A stretch of 46,532 bases of DNA from Pseudolabrys sp. (lineage in GTDB: Bacteria > Pseudomonadota > Alphaproteobacteria > Rhizobiales > Xanthobacteraceae): positions 1 through 46,532 of the forward strand of contig JALHNV010000019.1 in NCBI GenBank assembly GCA_022843325.1. The letters are read 5' to 3'. The notes below the pieces were generated by a model that was not told the origin of the DNA, ran no database searches, and worked only from the letters and a program-made list of their open reading frames with translations. Positions 39,827 through 46,532 of this stretch are shown piece after piece. Made by a program: the position numbers and the translations under genes. Within the stretch, counting starts at the first letter, position 1. Every line of letters begins with the position of its first letter.

Positions 39827-40348
39827 TCAGTGCGTGCGGGCGGGCGGCGCTACGTCGGCGCGGCCGGACACAAGAACGTTAACAGCACGGACGGCGTGCA
39901 GGGCATAGCTGACGATCACCAGGATGGCCCCGGTCAGGACGACAACACGGGCCGGCCACGCCGGTACGCGCATCGCGCCTTCGCCCTCGAACTCGCCGCT
40001 GGCGATGGCGTGCATCGTGGGTTCATAGCTGCCCCAGAGCACCAGGCCGAAGAACATGATGCCGAAGATGGCCGAGAGCAGCTGGGAAAAGGCAACGCCG
40101 CGAACGCCGAACATGCCGGTGAAGACGTCGGTGTAGATCATGCCGTTGCTCTGCACGGCATAACCGGCGAGCAGGAAGCAGATGATGACGATGGACATCG
40201 ACACCATCTCCGGCGTGCCTTTGATCGGCGTGTTGAAGAACGCTCGGCCAAAGACGTCGGCGCAGACGAGAAATCCGAGCAGGAAAATGATCGCCGCCGC
40301 AGCCACGAGCAGGGCGCGCACGACGCGGGCGTTCAGAGCTTCAAGCAT
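39827..40348 (-). CDS. TRAP transporter small permease (DctQ family)
   Basis: 173 residues, four transmembrane segments (about 12-32, 50-68, 88-108 and 135-155). DctQ motif FGRAFFNTPIKGTPEMVSMSIV after the first helix. It joins the binding protein to the large permease. Middle gene of the operon, 76 bp after the binding-protein gene. Sequence-poor family, but context settles it. Confidence 0.9.
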   Translation of the reverse strand: MLEALNARVVRALLVAAAAIIFLLGFLVCADVFGRAFFNTPIKGTPEMVSMSIVIICFLLAGYAVQSNGMIYTDVFTGMFGVRGVAFSQLLSAIFGIMFFGLVLWGSYEPTMHAIASGEFEGEGAMRVPAWPARVVVLTGAILVIVSYALHAVRAVNVLVSGRADVAPPARTH

Positions 40349-40424
40349 GCGATCCGTTTCAGCGGTCGGGAGTGGGAACGGGAACGGGCGGCCGCCTGAG
40401 GCGGCCCCCCGTCATTGCCTCGAC

Positions 40425-41498
40425 TTACTTGAGGTTGTAGCGCACCGGCCACTTGTGACCGTTGTCTTCTGCAGCCTTCAGGGTCGCCTCGAGAACCTGC
40501 GTGCCGGGCATGCCGGCGGCGTCAAGTTCTTTGGCCTTCTGCGCCGGCCATGCGGCGAGCGAATTGGCCCAGTCCTTGACGACGCTCTCCGGTGTCTTGC
40601 GGACGTTGACGCCGAACTTCTTCAGTTCCTCGATCTGCTTGGGATAGTTCTCGGCGTTCACCGTTCCGGTCCTGGCCTCGTATTCGGTGGCCACTTCCTG
40701 GATGATCGCCTGAACGTCCTTCGGCAACTTGGCCCAGCGGTTCGAGTTGATGGTCAGACCGTGCCAGGTGATCGCACCGAAGCCAACTTCGGTGTAGAAC
40801 TTGCCGACTTCATAGAGCTTGAAGTTGACCCAGGCCGACGGGAACATGATCCAGCCGTTGTACACGCCGGTCTGCATCGAGGTGTAGGCCTCGACCAGCG
40901 TCGACTGCACCGGCGTCGCACCGGCGAATTCCAGCCACTTCAGGTTCAGGCCGGCGCCCGCGATCTTCTGGTTCTTCAGATCGGCGACGGTATTCCACTC
41001 GAAGTTGGTGCCGAGGTTGTAGCCATTGTCGGCGATCAGCGCGAGGAGCTTCTGACGGAATTTGTCCTCGAACACTTTCGACATGTACGGCACCTTGTCG
41101 TACACGGCGCGCGCCACCTTCAGGCTGGTCGTCGGGTCCATGGTGCCGAAAGGCAGCATGACCTGGAACGCATGCAGCGGAAGGTTGGACGGCTCGAAGC
41201 AGAAGCAATAGGCGCCGATGTCGATAATGCCCGACTGCACGCCTTCCAGCGTGTCGGCGACCTTCACCATCGCGCCGCCGTAGCCTTCGACGAACTCGAC
41301 TTTGTGCTTGGTCCGCTCAGCGACCCGTTTGGTCACTTCCGGCACAAAGAAGGTCTGCATCAGATTGACGTAGGTGTTGACCGCCGGATGGCCCGACGCG
41401 ATCCGCAGGCGGATGGTCTCCTGCGCGCTGACCGCTGTCGACGTCACGGCCATGACGGTGGTGAACGCAAGTACTCGGAGCATGGTCTTTAGTGTCAT
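40425..41498 (-). CDS. TRAP transporter periplasmic binding protein (DctP family)
   Basis: 357 residues from the ATG at 41498, which follows GGGGAAA and begins the signal peptide (MTLKTMLRVLAFTTVMAVTS, cleavage near AVSAQE); the frame upstream is not needed. Mature part has DctP features: LRIASGHPAVNTYV, GYGGAMVKVADTLEGVQSGIIDIG, LNLKWLEFAGATPV, and PSAWVNFKLYEVGKFY. DctP proteins bind carboxylates and related acids; the ligand cannot be read off. No catabolic gene is linked. Confidence 0.93.
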   Translation of the reverse strand: MTLKTMLRVLAFTTVMAVTSTAVSAQETIRLRIASGHPAVNTYVNLMQTFFVPEVTKRVAERTKHKVEFVEGYGGAMVKVADTLEGVQSGIIDIGAYCFCFEPSNLPLHAFQVMLPFGTMDPTTSLKVARAVYDKVPYMSKVFEDKFRQKLLALIADNGYNLGTNFEWNTVADLKNQKIAGAGLNLKWLEFAGATPVQSTLVEAYTSMQTGVYNGWIMFPSAWVNFKLYEVGKFYTEVGFGAITWHGLTINSNRWAKLPKDVQAIIQEVATEYEARTGTVNAENYPKQIEELKKFGVNVRKTPESVVKDWANSLAAWPAQKAKELDAAGMPGTQVLEATLKAAEDNGHKWPVRYNLK

Positions 41499-41712
41499 GA
41501 TGTTTCCCCGTGCCCAGGTGGGCATTGTTGCTTTTTGATGGGCGACCATTGTTTGGTTCCCCGCACCGTGTCAATGCCCGGACTGTCGCACCGAAGGACC
41601 TAATCACGAAAAAAGCGCGCGCTTTGTCAGCCCGTTGCAAAATGTGGCAACTTTCCGGCGAGTTGTCCGTTATATAGGGCTTCCCATTTCGTAGTATGAA
41701 ATTTCGAGCGCA

Positions 41713-42819
41713 ATGAACCAGAAATCGAACTCCGGTGGCTCGCGCCGCAAAACGCCATTGACCATCCGTGATCCGGAGCCGGTGGCCGAGGTTGCGCAGG
41801 TCTGGCTAACGGCGTCCCAGATCGCGACCGTCGGTATCTTCATCATTGCGCTGATTGCGGCGCTCAGCCTGGCACGGCCGGTGCTGCTGCCGGTGGCTTC
41901 GGCCTTTGTCATCACGATGATGCTTGGGCCTCTCTCGGCGCGGGCTGACCGGGCGCGCATACCGACCGTGCTGACGGCCGTTGTGCTGTGGTTGCTGGTG
42001 ATCGCGGTGGTCTACGGCGTGATCGTGCTGCTGGCAGCGCCGGTGGTCGACTGGCTCGGCAAGGCGCCCGATATCGGCCGGACGATCCAGGACAAACTGC
42101 GTCTGCTCGACCGGCCGCTGGCAGCGTTGCAGGACATGCGCAACGCCTTGCTGCCATCCGACACCAAAGGCGGGCTCGGCTTCGACATCATGATGGTGGT
42201 TTCGCCTGCGGTGACGATTGTGACGCCCGCGATCGGGCAGATCTTCATCTTCTTTGGCTCGCTGCTGTTCATGTTGCTCGGCCGCTCGCACATCCGCCGC
42301 GTGCTGGTGGTGTTCTTCGATGACCGCGCGGCCCGTCTGCGCACGCTTAAAATCATGAACGACATCGAACACAACCTGACCAGCTATCTCAGCACGGTGG
42401 GCATGATCAACATCGTGGTCGGCATCGCCGCCGGTATGATCGCATGGATCGTCGGTCTGCCCGATCCGGTAGCGTGGGCGGTACTGGGCTTCGTACTGAA
42501 CTTCATTCCCTATATCGGCGCCTTCATCATGCAGGCGGCGCTGTTTCTCGTCGGCATCGTGACGTTTCCGACGCTGTTTCAGGCGATGTTAGGGCCGCTG
42601 CTCTACCTCACGTTTACCTCGCTGGAGGGCCACTTCATCACGCCCGGGATCATCGGTCGCCGCCTGACGCTCAATCCGCTGAGCGTGTTTCTGGCGCTGG
42701 TGTTCTGGAGCTGGCTGTGGGGACCGGTCGGCGCTTTCCTGTCGGTGCCGCTCCTGATCATGGGGCTGGTGGCCATCAGCCATCTGTTCCCCAATGAGGA
42801 TCCAACCTTGCCGGTATGA
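41713..42819 (+). CDS. AI-2E (PerM) family transporter
   Basis: 368 residues, membrane protein with paired hydrophobic hairpins at 33-55 and 65-105, a hydrophilic stretch with LGKAPDIGRTIQDKLRLLDRP, and a C-terminal cluster of helices (FVLNFIPYIGAFIMQAALFLVG, RLTLNPLSVFLALVFWSWLWGPVGAFLSVPL). This C-terminal block is the family signature. Members have been proposed to export AI-2 or act as antiporters; the substrate here is unknown. Divergent from the TRAP operon. Confidence 0.88.
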   Translation: MNQKSNSGGSRRKTPLTIRDPEPVAEVAQVWLTASQIATVGIFIIALIAALSLARPVLLPVASAFVITMMLGPLSARADRARIPTVLTAVVLWLLVIAVVYGVIVLLAAPVVDWLGKAPDIGRTIQDKLRLLDRPLAALQDMRNALLPSDTKGGLGFDIMMVVSPAVTIVTPAIGQIFIFFGSLLFMLLGRSHIRRVLVVFFDDRAARLRTLKIMNDIEHNLTSYLSTVGMINIVVGIAAGMIAWIVGLPDPVAWAVLGFVLNFIPYIGAFIMQAALFLVGIVTFPTLFQAMLGPLLYLTFTSLEGHFITPGIIGRRLTLNPLSVFLALVFWSWLWGPVGAFLSVPLLIMGLVAISHLFPNEDPTLPV

Positions 42820-42887
42820 CGCTGGCGGATCGGTCGCCGTCACGCTAGACACCAGCTCCCGCAGGCCGCACTCGGTTCGACACCGCG

Positions 42888-43418
42888 ATGGACTTAAGCA
42901 GCAGCTTTGAACAGATCATCGCCTTCGTCCGCGACAACGCCGCGTGGGCGCCGCCGATCGTGTTTGCGCTCGCATTCGCGGAGTCACTGGCCTTTGTGTC
43001 GCTGCTCATCCCGGCCTGGGGGCTGCTGGTGGCGATTGGCGGATTGATGGAGTCGGGCGGCCTCAACTTCTGGCCGATCTGGATCGCCGGTTCGCTCGGC
43101 GCGGCTTTTGGGGACTGGGTGTCGTACTGGATCGGCCAGAAGATCGGGCCGCCGGTGGCCAAGATGTGGCCGCTGTCGCGCCACCCGAACCTGTTGCCGC
43201 TGGGCGAAGCCTTCATCAGGAAGTGGGGCGTTCCCGGCATTTTCATCGGCCGCTTCTCGGGGCCGTTGCGCGCTTCGGTGCCGTTGATCGCCGGCATTTT
43301 CGAGATGCCGTTCTGGCGATTCCAGTTCGCCAATTTTTCATCGGCGTTTGTCTGGGCAGCCGTGCTGCTGGCGCTCGGCGGCGGCATTTCCGAACTGATC
43401 GCCTGGCTGTGGCCCTGA
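42888..43418 (+). CDS. DedA-family membrane protein
   Basis: 176 residues, DedA/VTT fold: FAESLAFVSLLIPAWGLLVAIG re-entrant region, GSLGAAFGDWVSYWIGQKIG, and GVPGIFIGRFSGPLRASVPLIAGIFEMPFWRF, which holds the conserved Arg and Pro residues. DedA proteins include undecaprenyl-phosphate or phosphatidyl flippases and support membrane homeostasis. Which lipid this one moves is unknown. Short intergenic gap (68 bp) after the AI-2E gene, same strand. Confidence 0.9.
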   Translation: MDLSSSFEQIIAFVRDNAAWAPPIVFALAFAESLAFVSLLIPAWGLLVAIGGLMESGGLNFWPIWIAGSLGAAFGDWVSYWIGQKIGPPVAKMWPLSRHPNLLPLGEAFIRKWGVPGIFIGRFSGPLRASVPLIAGIFEMPFWRFQFANFSSAFVWAAVLLALGGGISELIAWLWP

Positions 43419-43685
43419 CCGTGCTGCGATGCAACGGCGGGTCGGTGCGCAAAAGTGTCTGGAATTCCGGAGTTTTTTCTTTCAAAAACGTCTGGCTACG
43501 GATCAAGGCCCGTCGCTGGCCTTGCGACGTTATGTTTCGGAATAGGGGCGGTCGTGCGGGGTTATAGTCTTGCGTAGACTGGGCTGGCGACCCGGCTGAC
43601 GAGGCCAATCACAAACAAGGCGTGGCATTAACGCCGACCGAGATTTCACACCACTCGGACCAATTCAAACCACAGGGAGACATCC
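43419..43685. other. Intergenic stretch, no gene supported
   Basis: 267 bp between the dedA-like gene and the MBL-fold gene. One short frame (ATG 43429 to TAG 43543-43545, 38 residues, no Shine-Dalgarno sequence) is probably not a gene. A run of TTTTTT at about 43473-43478 follows a weak GGAATTCC palindrome at 43461-43468. AT content rises towards the downstream start, where CAGGGAG provides the ribosome site. Confidence 0.4.
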
Positions 43686-44675
43686 ATGATCGAACTTTCG
43701 CGCCGTAACATGCTCGCAGGGGCTGCGGTGGTAACCGCCGCTGGCCCGCTCGGAATCAGCGCGCCTGTGCTCGCTGCAGCGCCGCCGGCCGGCAAGCAGA
43801 ACGCCGGTTTCTACCGGACCAAGCTCGGCACCCTGGAATTGACGGTGGTGACCGACGGCGTGCGTGTTTTCCCGCTGCCCGACACTTTCGTTCGCAATGC
43901 CAAGAAGGACGAGGTCAACGCCGCGTTGCGCGCCGCCTTCATGAAGCCCGACGAAATGGTGATCCCGTTCAATCCGACAGTCGTCAACACCGGCTCGAAA
44001 CTTGTTCTGATCGACACCGGCTCCGGCCCTGGCGCTCTGGCGCAGACCAAGGGCGCGGTCGGCCAGTGTCATGGCAACCTGGCCGCAGCTGGCATTCAGG
44101 CGAGCGCAATCGACACCGTGATCATTTCCCATTTCCACGGCGACCACATCAACGGCCTGCTCACAGCCGATGGCAAACCTGCCTTCACCAATGCGGAGGT
44201 CATGGTACCGGCGGCGGAATGGGCGTTCTGGATGGACGACGCCAACATGGGCAAAGCCCCGGAAGCCGCCCAGGCCGCCTTCAAGAACGCGCGGCGCGTG
44301 TTCGGCGCGCTCGGTAACAAGGTCACCCAGTATCAAGGCGACAAGGAACTGGTGCCCGGCATCACGTCGGTTTCCACGCCGGGCCATTCGCCAGGGCATA
44401 CGTCGTTCGTCATCGCGTCGGGCGACCAGAGCCTGTTCTGGCAGGCCGATGTCACCAATGCTCCCGCCTTGTTCGTGCGCAATCCGGGCTGGCACGTCAT
44501 GTTCGACATGGACGGACCGGCGGCCGAAGCGACGCGCCGCAAGGTCTATGACCGGCTGGCGGCCGATCGTCAGATGATGGCGGGCTTCCACTTCCCGTTC
44601 CCGGCAATCGCCCATATCGAGAAGGACGGCAACGGCTACCGTCAGGTGCCGGTCGCCTGGAATCCCAGCATCTGA
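43686..44675 (+). CDS. Tat-exported metallo-beta-lactamase-fold hydrolase
   Basis: 329 residues. The N-terminus SRRNMLAGAAVVTAAG is a twin-arginine signal with cleavage near VLAAAPP, so the folded metalloenzyme is exported to the periplasm. MBL motif HFHGDHINGL (H149, H151, D153, H154), a further His in STPGHSPGHTSF, D453-type Asp in LFWQADVTNAP and His in GFHFPFPAIAH complete a two-metal site. Similar Tat-MBL proteins are annotated as lactonase- or hydrolase-like with unknown substrates. Ends in a strong hairpin terminator. Confidence 0.88.
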   Translation: MIELSRRNMLAGAAVVTAAGPLGISAPVLAAAPPAGKQNAGFYRTKLGTLELTVVTDGVRVFPLPDTFVRNAKKDEVNAALRAAFMKPDEMVIPFNPTVVNTGSKLVLIDTGSGPGALAQTKGAVGQCHGNLAAAGIQASAIDTVIISHFHGDHINGLLTADGKPAFTNAEVMVPAAEWAFWMDDANMGKAPEAAQAAFKNARRVFGALGNKVTQYQGDKELVPGITSVSTPGHSPGHTSFVIASGDQSLFWQADVTNAPALFVRNPGWHVMFDMDGPAAEATRRKVYDRLAADRQMMAGFHFPFPAIAHIEKDGNGYRQVPVAWNPSI

Positions 44676-44699
44676 ACGACCGCGTTGGAACACATCGAG

Positions 44700-44724
44700 G
44701 AAGGCCGCCGCGTTGGCGGCCTTC
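44700..44724 (+). terminator. Rho-independent terminator after the MBL-fold gene
   Basis: GAAGGCCGCC (44700-44709), loop GCGTT, GGCGGCCTTC (44715-44724): a perfect 10-bp stem followed by TGTTTAT. It separates the upstream gene from the argC promoter that begins 15 bases later. Confidence 0.8.
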
Positions 44725-44739
44725 TGTTTATGGGGCATT

Positions 44740-44768
44740 CTTGACCCGGATCGGGCCGCGTCCTATAT
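44740..44768 (+). promoter_or_regulatory. Consensus sigma-70 promoter of the argC transcript
   Basis: CTTGAC (44740-44745), 17-bp spacer, CTATAT (44763-44768). Both hexamers and the spacer match the rhizobial housekeeping consensus CTTGAC-N17-CTATAT exactly. The expected start is about 7 bases after the -10, at or beside A44776, which is the first base of the leader ORF. A start there would make that ORF leaderless. Confidence 0.8.
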
Positions 44769-44775
44769 CGCGGCC

Positions 44776-44841
44776 ATGATGACTTCGACCGCGATTGCGT
44801 ATCGCCGCCGCCGTGCCGCTCCGGCACGGGCGCGCCGTTAG
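44776..44841 (+). CDS. Arginine-rich leader peptide upstream of argC
   Basis: A 21-codon ORF, MMTSTAIAY followed by four tandem Arg codons (CGC CGC CGC CGT, 44803-44814), then AAPARARR and TAG (44839-44841). Seven of 21 residues are Arg. It is the first ORF on a transcript whose promoter fits the rhizobial consensus, and the predicted start falls on its ATG, so translation would be leaderless (two ATGs in a row). Leaderless trpL of Sinorhizobium is a known precedent. The Arg run lies just before and inside RNA segment 1 of the downstream hairpin system, exactly where a stalled ribosome would switch the fold. The role as an arginine sensor is inference from architecture and from its neighbour argC. 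Confidence 0.8.
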   Translation: MMTSTAIAYRRRRAAPARARR

Positions 44842-44880
44842 CGTTTGCCCCGTGCCGCCGGGATTTGGCCGCGGCACTTT
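44811..44880 (+). promoter_or_regulatory. Predicted arginine attenuator (alternative hairpins)
   Basis: Segment 1 CCGTGCCG (44811-44818), segment 2 CGGCACGG (44822-44829), segment 3 CCGTGCCG (44850-44857), segment 4 GCGGCAC (44871-44877) followed by TTT. 1:2 pairs over 8 bp with a 3-base loop; 2:3 pairs over 9 bp (44822-44830 with 44849-44857); 3:4 pairs over 7 bp (44852-44858 with 44871-44877). Segments 1 and 3 are identical, so the pairings exclude each other. Low arginine: ribosome stalls at the Arg codons, masks segment 1, 2:3 forms, transcription continues. High arginine: ribosome reaches the TAG, masks segment 2, 3:4 forms and transcription stops. The T-run is short, so Rho assistance is possible. 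Confidence 0.7.
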
Positions 44881-44909
44881 CATCCAGCCTTGCCCGATCC
44901 GCTCCGAAC

Positions 44910-44925
44910 CCTCCCGCAAGGGAGG
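44910..44925 (+). other. GCAA-tetraloop hairpin in the argC leader
   Basis: CCTCCC (44910-44915), loop GCAA, GGGAGG (44920-44925). A stable 6-bp stem with a GNRA loop, 36 bases before the argC Shine-Dalgarno sequence. It has no T-run, so it is more likely a stabilising or pausing element, or a small extragenic palindrome, than a terminator. Confidence 0.5.
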
Positions 44926-44973
44926 TATGTTATGCCCGCCGGCGATGTTGCGGCGACCTGAAGGAATAAGACA

Positions 44974-46032
44974 ATGGCGACCAAGGCAAAGATCGGCGTG
45001 CTCGGCGCCTCCGGTTACACTGGGTCCGAACTGGTGCGCATGCTGTTGCGCCACCCGCGCGCCGAGCTGGCGCTGCTGACCGCCGAGCGCAGTGCCGGCA
45101 AGGCCATGCGCGATGTGTTTCCACAGTTCGCGCCCTATGAGCTGCCGACGCTGGTGGCGCTCGAGGGACTCGATTGGGCATCGCTGAAACTGGATCTGGT
45201 GTTCTGCGCGCTGCCGCACGCCACGACGCAGAAGGTGCTGCAGGAGCTTCTGAGCAAGGCGCCGGCGACCAAGGTTGTTGACCTGTCGGCCGACTTCCGC
45301 CTGGCCGATACCGCGGCCTATGCCAAATGGTACGGCCACGACCATCATGCGCCCGAGCTGCAGAAGGAAGCCGTCTACGGCCTGGCTGAAATTCACCGGC
45401 GCGCCATCAAGCAGGCGCGGCTGGTCGCCAACCCGGGCTGCTACACCACGTGCGCACAGCTGCCGCTGATCCCGCTGGTCAAGGCCAAGGCGATCGACCT
45501 CGACGAGATCGTGATCGACGCCAAATCCGGCATGACTGGTGCCGGGCGGGCGGCCAAGGAAGCCATGCTGTTTTCAGAAGTGTCGGAAGGGTTCAACGCC
45601 TATGGCGTCGGCGGCCACCGGCACATGGCCGAACTCGACCAGGAGCTGTCGCTGGCCGCCGGCCGGGAGGTGCTGGTCACCTTCACGCCGCATCTGGTGC
45701 CCATGAACCGGGGTATCCTCTCGACCATTTATGTCCGGGGCAAGCGCGGCCGCACGCCTGAGGAGCTTCATGCGATACTTTTAAAGTTCTACGTGAAGGA
45801 GCCCTTCGTACACGTTTTGCCGTTCGGCCAGACGCCGCAGACGCGGCATGTCCGCGGCTCCAACATGACCTTCATCGGTGTCGCCGCCGACCGCGTGCCG
45901 GGCCGGGCCATCGTCATTTCCGCGCTTGATAATCTGGTGAAAGGCGCCTCCGGCCAGGCCATCCAGAACATGAACCTGGTGATGGGCTATCCGGAGACCA
46001 TGGGCATCGATCAGGTGGCGCTGTTTCCCTGA
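44974..46032 (+). CDS. argC: N-acetyl-gamma-glutamyl-phosphate reductase
   Basis: 352 residues, third step of arginine biosynthesis: NADPH-dependent reduction of N-acetylglutamyl phosphate to the semialdehyde in the cytosol. NADP-binding GASGYTGSE (11-19), catalytic C156 in VANPGCYTT, YGVGGHRHMAEL with the catalytic His, and the C-terminal GASGQAIQNMNLVMG. SD AAGGA (44961-44965). About 200 bases of leader carry an Arg-rich peptide and hairpins (see the separate entries), so expression probably follows arginine-tRNA charging. Type I ArgC length. No other arg gene is adjacent. Confidence 0.97.
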   Translation: MATKAKIGVLGASGYTGSELVRMLLRHPRAELALLTAERSAGKAMRDVFPQFAPYELPTLVALEGLDWASLKLDLVFCALPHATTQKVLQELLSKAPATKVVDLSADFRLADTAAYAKWYGHDHHAPELQKEAVYGLAEIHRRAIKQARLVANPGCYTTCAQLPLIPLVKAKAIDLDEIVIDAKSGMTGAGRAAKEAMLFSEVSEGFNAYGVGGHRHMAELDQELSLAAGREVLVTFTPHLVPMNRGILSTIYVRGKRGRTPEELHAILLKFYVKEPFVHVLPFGQTPQTRHVRGSNMTFIGVAADRVPGRAIVISALDNLVKGASGQAIQNMNLVMGYPETMGIDQVALFP

Positions 46033-46085
46033 TTCGCGGGGTACACTGGTGGCGTCCGTCAGCGCTCTTGCCGGAGACGCATGCC

Positions 46086-46532
46086 ATGTTCGAGGTCAGC
46101 AACCAGCCGCCGCCGCTCGAGCCCTATAACCTGTTTGCCAGCGATGCCGTGTTGCGCGCGGCTGTCGAACGCGAAGGTGCCGCTTGGGCGGCGCCGGATC
46201 TGGAAGCGCTCGGCGCGACCCTGGGCCACCCGGACACCCTTGCGCTGGGGCATGCTGCCAACCGGCATCCGCCCGTCCTGCGGGCCTTCGACCGCTTCGG
46301 CCATCGGATCGACGAGGTGGAGTTTCACCCGGCCTGGCATGCGCTGCTCGGGATGGCCGTGAAGGCCGGGCTGCATTCAAGCCCCTGGGCCGCGCCGAAG
46401 CCGGGTGCGCATGTGGCGCGCGCGGTCGGCACCTACATGCTTGGCCAGGTCGAGAGCGGCGTCTATTGCCCGATCGCCATGACCTACGGTGCGGTGCCGA
46501 CCTTGCGGTAATCGCCGGCGGTCGCCGCGGAA
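46086..46532 (+). pseudogene. AidB-like acyl-CoA dehydrogenase, N-terminal part, in-frame stop
   Basis: From the ATG at 46086 (SD GGAGA at 46072-46076) the frame reads MFEVSNQPPPLEPYNLFASD and onward, with the AidB-type N-terminal signature NRHPPVLRAFDRFGHRIDEVEFHPAWHALL and CPIAMTYGAVPTLR. A TAA (46509-46511) ends it after 141 residues, where family proteins are about 540. After the stop the same frame continues as SPAVAAE to the window edge, the sequence expected in intact homologs, so a single base change (for example AAA or CAA to TAA) is the likely cause. Whether the whole gene is dead cannot be seen, because the window ends here. Confidence 0.55.

Noticed and set aside
43429..43545. A 38-codon ORF upstream of the MBL-fold gene
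   Set aside because: No Shine-Dalgarno sequence, no repeated regulatory codon, no hairpin alternatives.

Overview
The window is high-GC chromosomal DNA with dense coding. Gene content and order point to an alphaproteobacterium of the Hyphomicrobiales (Rhizobiales), probably near Bradyrhizobium, Rhodopseudomonas or Pseudolabrys. Supporting signs are RNase E beside an AMIN-amidase and PBP1A, the long sufS2-B-C-D-S-T-A operon with an Irr-type box, a Porin_2-like barrel, and a promoter that matches the rhizobial CTTGAC-N17-CTATAT consensus. The species assignment is inference. I saw no prophage, IS element, CRISPR array, rRNA or tRNA.

Layout. 1-2476: 5' part of RNase E (minus strand) with a long acidic, His-rich insertion in its S1 domain, and a 649-bp non-coding region upstream. 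3086-4228: a Xre/RES toxin-antitoxin pair behind a palindromic operator. 4340-8203: cell-wall genes (amidase, PBP1A) ending in a strong hairpin. 8257-10086: a DUF892 ferritin-like protein and prfB, which needs a programmed +1 frameshift. 10091-20434: an orphan NodU-type carbamoyltransferase, an M23 peptidase, a 1-Cys Bcp peroxiredoxin, a giant AsmA-like protein, tyrS and anmK. 21186-28644: the Fe-S assembly (suf) operon with two different cysteine desulfurases and an uncharacterised 100-residue protein between sufB and sufC. 28622-36213: TfoX-N protein, porin-like barrel, diguanylate cyclase, DEAD-box helicase, a hydrolase/methyltransferase pair, pobA and a secreted unknown. 36247-41498: parE and a TRAP transporter. 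41713-44675: AI-2E-type permease, DedA protein and a Tat-exported metallo-beta-lactamase-fold protein. 44700-46032: argC and its leader. 46086-46532: an AidB-like acyl-CoA dehydrogenase interrupted by an in-frame stop.

The most interesting feature is the argC leader. A consensus promoter (44740-44768) places the expected transcription start on the ATG of an unlisted 21-codon ORF (44776-44841) with seven arginine codons, four of them in tandem. The RNA that follows contains segments able to form mutually exclusive 1:2, 2:3 and 3:4 hairpins. This is the architecture of a classical ribosome-stalling attenuator, here reading arginine supply in front of an arginine biosynthesis gene, and apparently leaderless as described for rhizobial trpL. 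I do not know of a described argC attenuator of this kind in proteobacteria.

The suf block works as one Fe-S cluster factory: the desulfurases supply sulfur, SufBCD is the scaffold, and SufA and SufT act in transfer and maturation. Iron control is suggested by the palindrome upstream. The cell-wall genes (amidase, PBP1A, M23, anmK) are scattered rather than in one operon.
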